A stretch of 64,000 bases of DNA from Bacteroidales bacterium (GCA_003249255.1 QKJP01000048.1:248001-312000), one strand, 5' to 3'. Shown: positions 8,622 through 18,864, counted from the stretch's first letter. Notes: generated by a model from the letters alone, not told the origin. A program made the numbers and translations.

Positions 8622-11600
8622 TTATCTAAACAGTGTTACATCTCCTGTTTTTGTCACCACTTTACCATTTGAAAATTTAGCTTCCACCTTCCAGATATAC
8701 ACCCCTTGTTCACAGATTTTCCCTCTGAAATAACCATCCCATCCAATGTTCACATCTTGTGATTCGAATAGCAATTCTCCCCAACGGCTATAGATTTGAA
8801 GCTTATATTCATCTATTCCTTCCTGCACAAAGGGGTAAAACACGTAATTCTCCCTTGCTCCGGGCACATAGTACCCGCCTTCTGATCCACTTGGATTTGG
8901 TGTAAAAGCATTTGGAAAACTAATATCACCCGCCGCTTTTGCCGTCACAGCACCCCGAGCAATCATTTCATCTTCACAGCCTTTATCGTTGGCCACCCAC
9001 AAACTAATATCATAAACGCCTAGCTCTTCATACTCATATTGTACAGAAGGAATGGTTGCCGTATTCCCATCCCCAAAGTTCCATAAATATTCGCTTGCAC
9101 CTTTAGACCTGCTAATGAATGAAATAGAAGCCGGCAAATCCACTACTGCAGGACGAATTTCAAAATTTGCAATAGGCTTATCAAATACTCTCACGACCAA
9201 ATCATTCAAGATTGTTGTTCCTCCTGGCCCGGTTGCGGTTAATTCTACAGTATAATTGCCGGGTGTAAAATAACTATGAACAGGATCTTTCTGAGAACTT
9301 ACATTTCCATCTCCAAAATCCCAAACAAAAGAGTTAACATCTATTGCATGCGCATAAAAATCAACTTCTAATGGTGAGCAACCTTCAGACTCCGGACCAT
9401 ATTCTACTATGGGTAAAGTTGGAATAATCTCTATGAGGTGCTTCACTGAATCTTCACACGACTGCCACTCGGCAATTAGAGTAATCTCATACATACCCGA
9501 ATTTGAATAAGTATAAGAAAGTGGATTTTTTTCAGGGGATGAATCTCCGTTGCCAAACTTCCATAAATATGTCCAATTTAAACCTTCGGTTGTATTTTCG
9601 AGTTGCACAGTTGACTCCGGCATCTGCTGACTAACTGGCGAAACAGCAAATTGTGGAGATGGTTTGGGATAGACTTCTACCATTGTAGATGCCACATCGG
9701 AACATCCATATATGGAAGAGGCAGTCATTGTAATGCGATATATCACATTCTCCAAACTATTATTTGCGAATACATGAGAAGCTGTAAAGTCGTTTGATAT
9801 ACCTCCATCTCCAAAATTCCATTTAAAGATTGAGGCTCCGGATGATCCATTCACAAAAGTTTGAGCAAAGGGACTACAACCGGCTCCTCCCTTTGATACA
9901 TCTGCACTAACCAATGGAAAAACCTGAATCATGGTAGAAGCTGAATCTTTACAGCCCAAGCCATTATCAACCACTAGCTTTGGAGACACCAACAATGGAG
10001 AAAATGCATCATTTTCATAAGTATAAGTAACCGTGGAATTGCCTTCCAAAGGCCATTCTTCACCATCATCCAAATACCAAATTCCGGATAATCCCTTTGT
10101 AGATGTATTTTCAAAGGTAACTGTTAAGGGAGAACAACCTTCTGCAGCAGTCAATTCATAGGATGCCTGAATAAATGGATTAACCACCACTGTTTTTTGA
10201 AGCACATTACCACAACCATAAACCGACTGGGCATTTAATGTAACCGTAAACTCTTTGGGAGAAGTGGTTTCATTTACATAAGTATGCCTATTGGTATTCG
10301 ATCCGGATCCCTTTACTCCGTCTCCATAATCCCATTCGTAGGTTAAAGCTCCTAAATCTGCCACTAAATCAACTTCTAAAGGATGACAACCGGACTCTGG
10401 GGTAACTGAAAAATTATATTCTGCATAAGGATACACTTTAATGGTTTGTTCATCTGTATCGGAACAGGTAAACCCATTTGAAGCTTTTAACAAGACATTA
10501 AAATTCGCAAGCACAATACCATTATTGATAAATGTATGATCTACTTCCTCCTCTATCTCCAAAGATGAACCATCGTTAAAATTCCATTCATACTCAGTAG
10601 CTCCCACCGATTCATTTTCGAATTGCTTAGAAAGTGGACTACATCCCGGCTCCAAATCTACACTCATCTTCGCAATAGGTGTTGGATATATAAGCACATC
10701 CCTTTTACTCGTACTCACACAACCATAAATACTCTCTGCAGTTAAGGTTACTGCTCTTATTAAAGGATCTGAAGATGTATTATTAAACTTATGCTTTACC
10801 AAATAAGTGCCCACTGTTGTTTCGCCATCTCCAAAATCCCATTGGTAGCTTAACGCTCCAACATCTGCATTTAAAAAAGCGTCAAGCGGATGACAACCCT
10901 CCGGTGGACTAATTACAAAATCAAATTGCGACCTTGGATATACCTCAACTTCCTTAGAAATGGAATCTTTACACCCTCCAACACTTGCAACTACCAATTC
11001 TATTTCAAACACTTGAGGGGTATCGCTTACATTTTGAAACTGATGGGAGGAATTTCGGGAATCGACAATTGCTGATCCATCACCAAATCGCCACTCGTAA
11101 CTCACGGCTCCAGCTGATACATTGGTAAAATCGACACTCAAAGGACTACACCCGGAGGCCTTACTCACCAAAAACTGCGCATGGGAAGTATCGGCAACAG
11201 CTATAATAAGTTGCGACTGATTAGTACATCCATACGAAGACTCTGTGGATAATGAAACCGTATAACTCTTTACTCCTGCTCCTTTATTTAAATATTGATG
11301 AACCACTGTATTAGGGCCTGCTTGCGATTCTCCATCACCATAATCCCAGTAATATTCTACGGCACCAATTTCTGTATTTAAGGTTACATTCAATGGATGA
11401 CAGCCTTGGGGTGGAGTTGCAACTATCTGGTAAGGTTGATTTGGGTATACCTGTATTTCAATACCGGCAGAATCCAGGCAACCACCTATTCCTTCCACCA
11501 TAAGTTTTACTTCATAAGTTGTTAACTCCTTGGTATCATTCGTAAAAACATGAGTAACATCCTTAGTATTATCGTTAGGCGAACTATCACCAAAGTCCCA

Positions 11601-14600
11601 TTCATACATTAATCCATTCCCCGAAGTATTCGTGAAATTAACTTCTAAAGGTGTACAGCCCGACAATACATCTGGTATAAAGGCAGCAGAAAGCGTTGGA
11701 TTTACCGTAATTGTTTCTTGAGTAGTTCCACCACAACCATAAACCGACGATGTAGATAAACTAATGGTATAATCTACCGGAAGAGAAGTTTCATTGTAAA
11801 AAACATGACTCACCGTACTAATTCCGGAAAGCACTTCACCATCCCCAAAATCCCAATTGTATTCGTTTGCACCGGATGCAGAATTAAAACTTACATTTAA
11901 GGGATGACAACCAATTAAAGGTGTTGCTAATATTTCGTAGGGTTGATTGGGGTACACCTCAATTTCAACACTGGTCGAATCCTGACATCCACCAACACCA
12001 GTTACCATTAGTTTTACTTTATAGATTTCTACATCTGCACCATCGTTGATAAAAATATGAGTGACATTTTCTTTACTATCATCAGGAGAGCCATCTCCAA
12101 AATCCCAAACATAAGTTAACCCATTCACAGAAGAATTGGTAAAACTCACCTCCAAAGGCGTACAACCCGATGATACATCCGGATTAAAACTTGCAGAAAG
12201 TGACGGATTTACAGTAATCGTTTTTTGATTTACACCACCACATCCAAATACTGACAGCGCAGATAAATCAATGGTATAGCTAAGTGGATCAGAGGTATCA
12301 TTCGTAAAAACATGACTCTCCTCATTGGTTCCGAACAAAACGGAGCCATCTCCAAAATCCCATTCATAAACTACAGCTCCGGCATCTGCTTCAAAAGCAA
12401 CCTCCAATGGAGAACAACCTATGGCAGGACTCAAAACAAAATCATAGTCATTATCCGGATAGACCGACACGAAATTGCGGGCAGTATCTCTACAGGAATA
12501 ATTATTTGAAACGGCCAATTCTACTTCTAACGATTTCATAAAAAGCGTTTCGTTGAGATAAACGTGCGAAACATCTTGTTGGGTAGAAATTGCAGAGCCA
12601 TCTCCAAAATCCCATTTGTATGAACTCGCACCTTCGGATAAATTATCAAAAGAAACATCTAAAGGACTACAACCCGGAGGCGTTTCAACAGTAAACTTTG
12701 CTACCGGGGAAGGAGAAACCTTAATGGTAAAATCCACTGTATCTGAACAACCATTGGATGTTAATGCAATCATTTTAAGTTCAAAATCCTGAGGCACATT
12801 CAATGAGGTGGTATATTTATGTTGTGGATTCTCCAAATCGGAAATTGATCCATCTCCAAAATTCCACAAATAAACATCTGCATGAGTTGATGCATTAGAA
12901 AATGTAATATCAATAGGACTACAACCCGAGTTATTAAAAGGATTAATTTTAGCGCTTGGCACAACAAAAAAATCAATCTTCACCTCATCACTACCAATGC
13001 AGCCTCCATTATCTTCACGCCAAGAAAACTCATACGTCCCTTCCTGATCAACCGAAATATTTGAAATAACCTGAGAAGCATCATCGTAACTCACATTTCC
13101 CGGGCCTGAGACTGTTTGCCATCCTCCTAGTCCAACATCGGGATTTGCCACCAACCGGTAATCCATTCCGCAGGTATCAGCATCCGGCATAACCGTTGGT
13201 ACAGGTAATTGATAGAAACCTATCTCCACCCGGTCACTATCAACACACCAGGAGGACGCCTCTTTCCATTGAAAAACATAAGTTCCATAAAGATCGACAC
13301 TAACTGTTGACACATCTAATTGGTCATTTGTAAAAGTAGCTGTCCCCACACCTGAAATCTGCGTCCAAGTACCATCGCCAATGGAGGCCGAACCTGCTAA
13401 TGCATAACTCAATGCACAGGCAGTATCATCATCTCCGGCACTGGCAATGGGCTGATCAATCACCTCTATATCTACCGTAAGATCATTTTCACAGCCTTGT
13501 GAATCTTTCACGTAATAGTTGTACTGAAAAACTCCATTTTCAGCGGATGAAAAATCTGGCGTTTGAATATTATCACCAGATAATAAATCCAATCGATCAC
13601 CTGTCCAAACATGATTTACAAATACCCCGGATCCACCTTGAGGTTGGGGATCGAGCTGAATAGATATCCCTTTACACAGTTTAAAATTAGGAGTAGCCAA
13701 ATAAATTTCTACTGACGAAACGGCTACTAAAACTGTATCGCGACTATAACAAGTTTGAGCATCCTCTACCCGGTATACCAATTCATATTCGCCTTCTACC
13801 AGTGTTTGAAAAACAGGATTGGGAATATCATCTGCTGACAAGGGACCTGTACCCCCGGTCCATGAATGCTCGTAAGGCTCAGCTCCTCCTGCAGGATTTC
13901 CATTTAAATTAAGAATTGCTCCCGGACATAAATAAATGGTATCTGAAGCCGAAATATTTGCAGTAGGTCTCGCATATACCAAAATACCCAAAGTACCAGA
14001 TGCAGAACAGCCGCTATCATCGGTTATGTCATAATGAATTGTATGCAGACCAGGACCGGCATTTCTGGGAGTAAACCAACCGGATGGACTTGTTCCGGGA
14101 CCAGAAAAAGTACCTCCTCCGGTAGCAGGTGACAAAAGCACTGAACCATCACTTTCACAAAATGGCCCGACCGGAGTAATGGTAGCATCCGGATAATCTA
14201 CAATTCGGACAACTCCGGTTTGTGTTACAGGAGCAAAACCCTTATCATACGGATTACAGTAATTCCAATTGTTTAAAGTAATTTCAAACTCATCACCTAC
14301 ATTCCAGCTATCATTAACATAAATAGGCTCTGCACGATTCCATGGCATTGTAGGCGCTAAAATGGGTTCAGAGGTCACTGCTACACTACTCTCATAAGGA
14401 TAGGACTCAACAACACCATCGACCTGAGCATCATCAATAAAATTACCGGCCGTATTATTGGTTCCGTAAATCCATTGAATCCAGCGTTTACGATTATTGG
14501 GCACATCATTTTCATCAGGCGGTGTACAATTCCAACGACTACCATCCCAGAACTGAGCCGTACCATCATGACCAAAACAGATTGGAAAAACCGGAGGTTC

Positions 14601-15020
14601 AACATATAATAATCCCCCATTCTGATCATCTACATCCCACACCGTTACAACTTGCTCTTGAACAGAGCTGGTACATACCACACCATCAACCACTAAAAAA
14701 ACATTTGGACGATAATTACACTGGTCTCCATCGGTAGGGTAGACATGACTATGGGAAGCTTGCCATTCTGCCGAAGAGATCTCCACGGCATTTACATCTT
14801 CAACAGCAGAACCATCGTCCCAATCAAATCTAATTTGCACACTTGTTCCGGCATTATTAACACCTCTGTAAGTTACTTTCCAGTCGACTGAAACGGGAGC
14901 ACAAAGACCATCCGGGACAATATCATTGGCTTTGGAAAGAATACTGCAATCCTGACCAGAACTAGAATTTGCTATGCTAAGCAATACTATCAATATCATC
15001 AAGTTTTGCAAGTACCGCAT
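8622..15020 (-). CDS. Giant multi-PKD surface protein with T9SS gliding-motility-type C-terminal domain
   Basis: A 2132-residue secreted protein with signal peptide LMILIVLLSIANSSSGQ. The first ~680 residues hold Cys-containing Ig-like/HYR-like modules (CESDGSVLLSPATGGG, CADSYALAGSA-type segments). They are followed by about 16 PKD domains, each with a GCxPLxVxF entry and a (W/Y)xFGDG(S/E) core (YKWDFGDGS, YNWDFGDGE, YLWNFGDGN). The last ~100 residues form the CHU_C/gliding-motility C-terminal domain (FPNAFTPNPSG, LQIYSRWGELLFES, GWDGYFRGK, GVYIWKVEAKFSNG), the type B T9SS sorting signal. It should be exported through the outer membrane and displayed or released with help from the PorP/SprF protein encoded just downstream. 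Adhesion or gliding is the usual role, inferred here. The PKD domains alternate between two types as a repeating two-domain unit. Confidence 0.93.
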   Translation of the reverse strand: MRYLQNLMILIVLLSIANSSSGQDCSILSKANDIVPDGLCAPVSVDWKVTYRGVNNAGTSVQIRFDWDDGSAVEDVNAVEISSAEWQASHSHVYPTDGDQCNYRPNVFLVVDGVVCTSSVQEQVVTVWDVDDQNGGLLYVEPPVFPICFGHDGTAQFWDGSRWNCTPPDENDVPNNRKRWIQWIYGTNNTAGNFIDDAQVDGVVESYPYESSVAVTSEPILAPTMPWNRAEPIYVNDSWNVGDEFEITLNNWNYCNPYDKGFAPVTQTGVVRIVDYPDATITPVGPFCESDGSVLLSPATGGGTFSGPGTSPSGWFTPRNAGPGLHTIHYDITDDSGCSASGTLGILVYARPTANISASDTIYLCPGAILNLNGNPAGGAEPYEHSWTGGTGPLSADDIPNPVFQTLVEGEYELVYRVEDAQTCYSRDTVLVAVSSVEIYLATPNFKLCKGISIQLDPQPQGGSGVFVNHVWTGDRLDLLSGDNIQTPDFSSAENGVFQYNYYVKDSQGCENDLTVDIEVIDQPIASAGDDDTACALSYALAGSASIGDGTWTQISGVGTATFTNDQLDVSTVSVDLYGTYVFQWKEASSWCVDSDRVEIGFYQLPVPTVMPDADTCGMDYRLVANPDVGLGGWQTVSGPGNVSYDDASQVISNISVDQEGTYEFSWREDNGGCIGSDEVKIDFFVVPSAKINPFNNSGCSPIDITFSNASTHADVYLWNFGDGSISDLENPQHKYTTSLNVPQDFELKMIALTSNGCSDTVDFTIKVSPSPVAKFTVETPPGCSPLDVSFDNLSEGASSYKWDFGDGSAISTQQDVSHVYLNETLFMKSLEVELAVSNNYSCRDTARNFVSVYPDNDYDFVLSPAIGCSPLEVAFEADAGAVVYEWDFGDGSVLFGTNEESHVFTNDTSDPLSYTIDLSALSVFGCGGVNQKTITVNPSLSASFNPDVSSGCTPLEVSFTNSSVNGLTYVWDFGDGSPDDSKENVTHIFINDGADVEIYKVKLMVTGVGGCQDSTSVEIEVYPNQPYEILATPLIGCHPLNVSFNSASGANEYNWDFGDGEVLSGISTVSHVFYNETSLPVDYTISLSTSSVYGCGGTTQETITVNPTLSAAFIPDVLSGCTPLEVNFTNTSGNGLMYEWDFGDSSPNDNTKDVTHVFTNDTKELTTYEVKLMVEGIGGCLDSAGIEIQVYPNQPYQIVATPPQGCHPLNVTLNTEIGAVEYYWDYGDGESQAGPNTVVHQYLNKGAGVKSYTVSLSTESSYGCTNQSQLIIAVADTSHAQFLVSKASGCSPLSVDFTNVSAGAVSYEWRFGDGSAIVDSRNSSHQFQNVSDTPQVFEIELVVASVGGCKDSISKEVEVYPRSQFDFVISPPEGCHPLDAFLNADVGALSYQWDFGDGETTVGTYLVKHKFNNTSSDPLIRAVTLTAESIYGCVSTSKRDVLIYPTPIAKMSVDLEPGCSPLSKQFENESVGATEYEWNFNDGSSLEIEEEVDHTFINNGIVLANFNVLLKASNGFTCSDTDEQTIKVYPYAEYNFSVTPESGCHPLEVDLVADLGALTYEWDYGDGVKGSGSNTNRHTYVNETTSPKEFTVTLNAQSVYGCGNVLQKTVVVNPFIQASYELTAAEGCSPLTVTFENTSTKGLSGIWYLDDGEEWPLEGNSTVTYTYENDAFSPLLVSPKLVVDNGLGCKDSASTMIQVFPLVSADVSKGGAGCSPFAQTFVNGSSGASIFKWNFGDGGISNDFTASHVFANNSLENVIYRITMTASSIYGCSDVASTMVEVYPKPSPQFAVSPVSQQMPESTVQLENTTEGLNWTYLWKFGNGDSSPEKNPLSYTYSNSGMYEITLIAEWQSCEDSVKHLIEIIPTLPIVEYGPESEGCSPLEVDFYAHAIDVNSFVWDFGDGNVSSQKDPVHSYFTPGNYTVELTATGPGGTTILNDLVVRVFDKPIANFEIRPAVVDLPASISFISRSKGASEYLWNFGDGNTATIPSVQYEYEELGVYDISLWVANDKGCEDEMIARGAVTAKAAGDISFPNAFTPNPSGSEGGYYVPGARENYVFYPFVQEGIDEYKLQIYSRWGELLFESQDVNIGWDGYFRGKICEQGVYIWKVEAKFSNGKVVTKTGDVTLFR

Positions 15021-15220
15021 AAAGCCATTAGGAAATTAGGTTTCACAATACAGCCTTATTTTCATCTACCTTCATGAAAATAAAATATAGCTAGATTAAA
15101 CGGATAACTTAATGAATACACTAAATTATCGTGATCCTAAAAACAATAATTCAAGAGGATAAATTACAGCTTTTTTGGCAGAGTCGCCACCTAATTTTTA
15201 TGTGCTAATGCTTCTTGTAT

Positions 15221-16519
15221 TTAAACCGTCCGAAAGGCAGGTATAAAACGATACAAAAAGGATTGCGACAAACCGCGGCCAAACATGAAAGCATTCATGG
15301 CCAACCACAGCGCATGATTAGCCAAACTTCCTTTTAAGGAGTAAAATAGTATGAAGAATATTGCTGTTGAAAAAATCATGCTATTGCGCATCAACTTTGA
15401 AGCTGTTGCTCCAATATAAATCCCATCCCAAATAAAGGATGCAAAACCGGTTAAAGGTAAGATAACCAACCATGGCAAATAATCTTTTCCAAGCCTTAAC
15501 ACCTCGGGTAAATTTGTAAAAAGACTTAACAGAACTTCTCCTCCCAAACCAAAGGCAAGGGTAAAAATAATGGCAAAAGCAATTCCCCAGATAAAAAGTA
15601 ATTTGGTCGACCTTTTTAGCATAGGCGTGTTACGAGCGCCCACAAATTTACCAACCATCGCTTCGGCAGCATAGGCAAAGCCATCCAGAAAATAAGAAAA
15701 CAAAAACAGAAACTGTAACAAAGCACTATTAACCGAAAGTATGAGATTACTTGTGCCGGCAGATTTGGAAGTAAAAAAAGTGAAAACAATAATTACACAC
15801 ATTGTACGGATAAAAATATCACCTCCTACATTTAGAAAATGCTTTAGCTCGTCTAATCGAAAGACTTCACTTAAATTAAACTCTTTTAAAACATGTGCGT
15901 ATTTTTTAAAGAACAAAACAATGGCCATAATCAAGCCAGAATATTGAGCTACTACAGATCCCAAAGCCACGCCTTCTACCTTCATATCAAAGAACCTCAC
16001 AAAGAGAAAGGAAGTGCCAATGTTTACAACATTTATAGACACAGAAATCAACATGGGATAAAAAGCATTTTGCATGCCTAAAAACCATCCGGAAAAGACC
16101 ATTAATGAAATTGCTGCCGGTGCTGCCCAAACGCGCACATAAAAATAATCCGCAGCGAAGTGTTTCACTTCCCAGCTTCCATCCAAGGCCCAAAAACTCA
16201 AATCAATAACACTAGACCTAAAGATTAAAAGTACAGTTACTCCAACTAAAACAATGGCTAAACCCCGGAACAAAGTCATCGCCATATCTTTATTACTTTC
16301 GCGACCAAAAGCCTGTGCAGCCAGGCCACTGATACTCATTCTTAAGAAAGCAAAGCCCCAATACACCAAATTAAATATAACGCCTCCTAAAGCAACAGCT
16401 CCCATAAACACTTCGGAGTCCTGATAACCCATTAAATGCATATCTACCATTCCCAACAATGGAACAGTAATATTGGTGAGTATATTAGGTATGGCTAATC
16501 GGAGAATCTCTTTATTCAT
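15221..16519 (-). CDS. MATE family efflux transporter (DinF-like)
   Basis: MATE proteins export cationic drugs and metabolites across the inner membrane using a proton or sodium gradient. The 432 residues form about 12 hydrophobic helices in two similar halves. The N-terminus has the family pattern LRLAIPNILTNITVPLLGMV and GAVALGGVIFNLVYW, and an Ala/Gly-rich helix 2 (GLAAQAFGRE). The second half repeats the plan (FLDGFAYAAEAMVGKFVGAR). It resembles the DinF subgroup of Bacteroidota. Start ATG 16517-16519 lies 15 bases from a TAnnTTTG box. It appears monocistronic; the giant surface-protein gene downstream starts 200 bases away. Confidence 0.9.
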   Translation of the reverse strand: MNKEILRLAIPNILTNITVPLLGMVDMHLMGYQDSEVFMGAVALGGVIFNLVYWGFAFLRMSISGLAAQAFGRESNKDMAMTLFRGLAIVLVGVTVLLIFRSSVIDLSFWALDGSWEVKHFAADYFYVRVWAAPAAISLMVFSGWFLGMQNAFYPMLISVSINVVNIGTSFLFVRFFDMKVEGVALGSVVAQYSGLIMAIVLFFKKYAHVLKEFNLSEVFRLDELKHFLNVGGDIFIRTMCVIIVFTFFTSKSAGTSNLILSVNSALLQFLFLFSYFLDGFAYAAEAMVGKFVGARNTPMLKRSTKLLFIWGIAFAIIFTLAFGLGGEVLLSLFTNLPEVLRLGKDYLPWLVILPLTGFASFIWDGIYIGATASKLMRNSMIFSTAIFFILFYSLKGSLANHALWLAMNAFMFGRGLSQSFLYRFIPAFRTV

Positions 16520-16533
16520 GGTGAAATTTTGCG

Positions 16534-16541
16534 CAAAGGTA
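16534..16541 (-). promoter_or_regulatory. Candidate -7 box (TACCTTTG) for the MATE gene
   Basis: Minus-strand TACCTTTG-CGC matches TAnnTTTG exactly and ends 15 bases before the ATG, so the transcript would be nearly leaderless. Confidence 0.5.
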
Positions 16542-17039
16542 GAGTTTTTTAAATGAAGTATTAAGACACTTTAAAAACTAGACTCAGCAAAAACTACGGG
16601 TGATTATTAAAATGAATGCATTGTTAGGTTATAGCTAAGAATGTGCAAATGTGACAGTGGACTAATTTAACTTACGTATTATTCAGTATTTATCTGTGAT
16701 GCAAAACACAACAACTAACACTAGATCCTTAGACATTAGCCCGAATAATTATCGGGAAGATATTAATCCAAAGCATCTTATATTCAATCACATACAAAAA
16801 CTTAACAAACTGCTATTCTAAACCAATTCGCAAAATTTATTCGCCTCACTTTTAATATCATACAAAATATTAAAAGATTTTTCTATCTTTTTATTTGTTT
16901 TAATCGAAATCTTTTCATACTTTTACATCTGTTATTCTTTTTATAGTGATTGGAAAAATAAAAAAATATCAATAATGTAAATTGACTGTTAAACATTATT
17001 TATTAAAGGTTGTTATTTAATTGTCAAACTACATTGGAA

Positions 17040-17155
17040 AAGAAATCCGGTATTAAAAATTTTGATACCGGTCTAAACCAAAATTATTTAAAGTTTAGTT
17101 TGTTCATTTTGTCTGGGATAAAAAAGGGACTCAAACGTGAGATTCCCTTTTTTTG
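17040..17155 (+). ncRNA. Candidate small RNA: three hairpins ending in an intrinsic terminator
   Basis: In succession: hairpin 1 CCGGTAT/ATACCGG (17047-17053 with 17065-17071), hairpin 2 CTAAAC/GTTTAG (17073-17078 with 17093-17098), and a terminator-like hairpin AAAAAGGGACTC/GAGATTCCCTTTTT (17121-17150, one bulge) followed by a T run. No gene on the plus strand ends just before it: the nearest upstream gene is on the minus strand and starts at 16519. The terminator must therefore serve something transcribed from this gap. No known RNA family was recognised, and the 5' end and promoter are not defined. Confidence 0.35.
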
Positions 17156-17212
17156 TTTTAGATCAAACCAGATAAATGGAAAATGTAAATCCGTTTTTTC
17201 ACATAATTGCAT

Positions 17213-17306
17213 AAATACGGAGGCACTAAAGCACAAAGTTTATAAAGTTAACCTAAAAGACTTTGTTTCCCCTCCTGCATCAGGCAGATTGGCGACTTGG
17301 GGTTGA
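17213..17306. repeat. Dispersed intergenic repeat, long degenerate copy (pair with 23731-23826)
   Basis: Aligns along about 90 bases with 23731-23826. Shared words in order are a GCAC..AAGCACA start, a GTT(A/C)ATA(A/T)AG then AGTTAACC core, ACT(T/C)TGT then a CC(T/A)(C/G)CCTGCAT segment, and GGCGACT/TGCGACT at the end. It also contains an imperfect inverted repeat, CTGCATCA with TGATGCAG (17275-17282 and 17303-17310). Confidence 0.55.
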
Positions 17307-17584
17307 TGCAGTTTGTGGTTAGGCTCATCACTTTAATCCTATACATAATTATGGATATTGAAACCATTATACTACATTCGGCAGAATGTTAATTTCTTTA
17401 TGTAATAACATTTTCAGAGTCTTATAAAATCCATTTACGCCTCTATATCAAATCAATAAAACTCACACCCAAATATTCTCCATTAATATTAGAATAAAAA
17501 GTCTTATCTTTTTTTTGAGTTTTTTTAAACACTCTTAATTTTTCATTGTTTAAACAACAAACAAATAATTAAAACGATAACGCT

Positions 17585-18160
17585 ATGAAATTTGAATTAC
17601 CTCAGTTACCCTATGCATTAGATGCACTAGAACCAGTAATTTCTAAACAAACCTTAGAATTTCATTATGGTAAACACCATCAAGCATACGTAACGAACCT
17701 AAATAAATTGATTGAAGGCACTAAATTTGAAAACGCAGATCTTGAAACCATCGTGAAAGAATCTGACGGCGGTATTTTCAATAACGGTGCTCAAGTTTGG
17801 AATCACACTTTTTACTTCGAATCATTCTCACCTAATGGAGGCGGTGAACCAAGCGGGGCTTTAGCTGATGCAATTAACAGCTCATTTGGATCATTTGATA
17901 AGTTTAAAGAAGAATTCTCAAATGCAGCTGCTACTCTATTCGGATCAGGTTGGGCTTGGTTAGTTAAAAAAGCAGATGGTAGTTTGGCAATTGTAAAAGA
18001 AAGCAATGCCGGAAATCCGCTTAAAGATGGTTTAACTCCAATTTTAACCTGTGATGTTTGGGAGCACGCTTACTACTTAGATAAGCAAAACGCACGTCCT
18101 AAATACATTGAAGATTTTTGGAAAATCATTGATTGGGATGTAGTAGGAAAAAGATTCTAA
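17585..18160 (+). CDS. sodB: Superoxide dismutase, Fe/Mn family
   Basis: Converts superoxide to oxygen and hydrogen peroxide in the cytoplasm. The 191 residues match the Fe/Mn family throughout: [15 protein letters not shown] at the N-terminus, metal-ligand histidines in [12 protein letters not shown] (first) and NHTFYFESF (second), GSGWAWLV, then [19 protein letters not shown] with the metal-ligand Asp and His. Length is typical of the short bacterial dimeric form. Fe versus Mn cannot be settled by eye; the symbol assumes the Fe (SodB-like) type. Start ATG 17585 is preceded by a long AT-rich leader. It is monocistronic, with a strong hairpin after the stop. Confidence 0.93.
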   Translation: MKFELPQLPYALDALEPVISKQTLEFHYGKHHQAYVTNLNKLIEGTKFENADLETIVKESDGGIFNNGAQVWNHTFYFESFSPNGGGEPSGALADAINSSFGSFDKFKEEFSNAAATLFGSGWAWLVKKADGSLAIVKESNAGNPLKDGLTPILTCDVWEHAYYLDKQNARPKYIEDFWKIIDWDVVGKRF

Positions 18161-18199
18161 GAGTTTTTTTGTCATAACATTTTTAGCAAGGATACCCCT

Positions 18200-18245
18200 A
18201 AAGGGAATGCTTAAATACGAAATTCGTATCTTAAGTGTTCCCTTT
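18200..18245 (+). terminator. Hairpin terminator after sodB
   Basis: Long imperfect stem AAAGGGAA..CTTAA.TACGAA (18200-18221) with TTCGTA..TTAAG..TTCCCTTT (18223-18245), followed by a weak T-rich tract. Confidence 0.75.
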
Positions 18246-18251
18246 CTTTAT

Positions 18252-18280
18252 ATTAGACCATTAGATAATAGATTATAGAC
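18252..18280. repeat. Short dispersed word repeat, family D
   Basis: TTAGACCATTAGATAATAGA then TTATAGAC just before the nitroreductase start codon. A close relative (tagaccgttagaccctagat, then AATAGATCATTAGAC) follows the DUF2339 gene at 37876-37912. Confidence 0.45.
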
Positions 18281-18282
18281 AA

Positions 18283-18852
18283 ATGATAAAAGACTTAATT
18301 TTTAAAAACCGCAGCTACAGACGTTTTCATCAAGACGAGCAGATTTCTATGGAAACACTTATAGAGCTGATTGACTTAGCACGTTTATCTCCATCGGCCA
18401 AAAATGCACAACCGTTAAAATATTTCTTATCGAATGAGGCCCAAAGCAATCAAATAATTTTTGAAGAACTGGGTTGGGCCGGTTATTTAAAAGATTGGAA
18501 TGGACCAAAAGAAGGCGAACGGCCATCAGCTTATATCATAATTTTAAATGATACTGAAATATCGAGCGACTATTTTTGCGACCATGGAATTGTTTCTCAA
18601 TCCATGCTTCTTGGTGCCGTAGAAAAAGGCTATGGAGGATGCATTATTGCAAGTGTGAACCGCACAAAACTGCATAGAGAACTAAATTTAGACCACAAAT
18701 TTAAAATTGTACACGTTATAGCTCTTGGCAAACCCCTTGAAAAGGTCGAAATTGAGGATATGAAAGACAATGACTTTGTTTATTGGCGAGATTTAGAGCA
18801 GGTGCACCATGTTCCCAAACGCAACTTAAGTGATCTTATCATTCACAAGTAA
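18283..18852 (+). CDS. Nitroreductase family protein
   Basis: Members use FMN and NAD(P)H to reduce nitro compounds, quinones or other acceptors. The 189-residue product has the N-terminal FMN phosphate-binding pattern (KNRSYRRFHQDEQIS, with ARLSPSAKNAQPLKYF) and a C-terminal VIALGKP strand. In the middle, HGIVSQSMLLGAVEKGYGGCI is the usual helix leading to the GYGG(C)I segment. The short length fits the single-domain subgroup that forms dimers. Substrate unknown. The next gene starts 12 bases after the stop, so the two are likely co-transcribed. Start ATG 18283 directly follows a dispersed repeat. Confidence 0.85.
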   Translation: MIKDLIFKNRSYRRFHQDEQISMETLIELIDLARLSPSAKNAQPLKYFLSNEAQSNQIIFEELGWAGYLKDWNGPKEGERPSAYIIILNDTEISSDYFCDHGIVSQSMLLGAVEKGYGGCIIASVNRTKLHRELNLDHKFKIVHVIALGKPLEKVEIEDMKDNDFVYWRDLEQVHHVPKRNLSDLIIHK

Positions 18853-18864
18853 AAACCCAATATC

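Larger units (their letters stand above)
16542..17584. other. Long non-coding stretch between divergent MATE and sod genes
   Basis: About 1040 bases, very AT-rich. It contains a family-B-like fragment near 16631-16660, a small inverted repeat CCCGAATAATTATCGGG at 16741-16757, a structured region ending in an intrinsic terminator (17047-17155, listed separately), and a degenerate repeat at 17213-17306. The frame 17010-17306 (TTG start, crossing the terminator and the repeat) is not convincing as a gene. Confidence 0.5.

Noticed and set aside
9052-14737. Several 60-80 codon frames on the opposite strand or other frames inside the giant PKD gene
   Set aside because: Shadow frames produced by the repetitive codon pattern of the PKD domains; none has a start signal or domain.
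17010-17306. A 98-codon frame upstream of sodB
   Set aside because: It starts with TTG, runs through an intrinsic terminator and a degenerate repeat, so it is a chance open frame.
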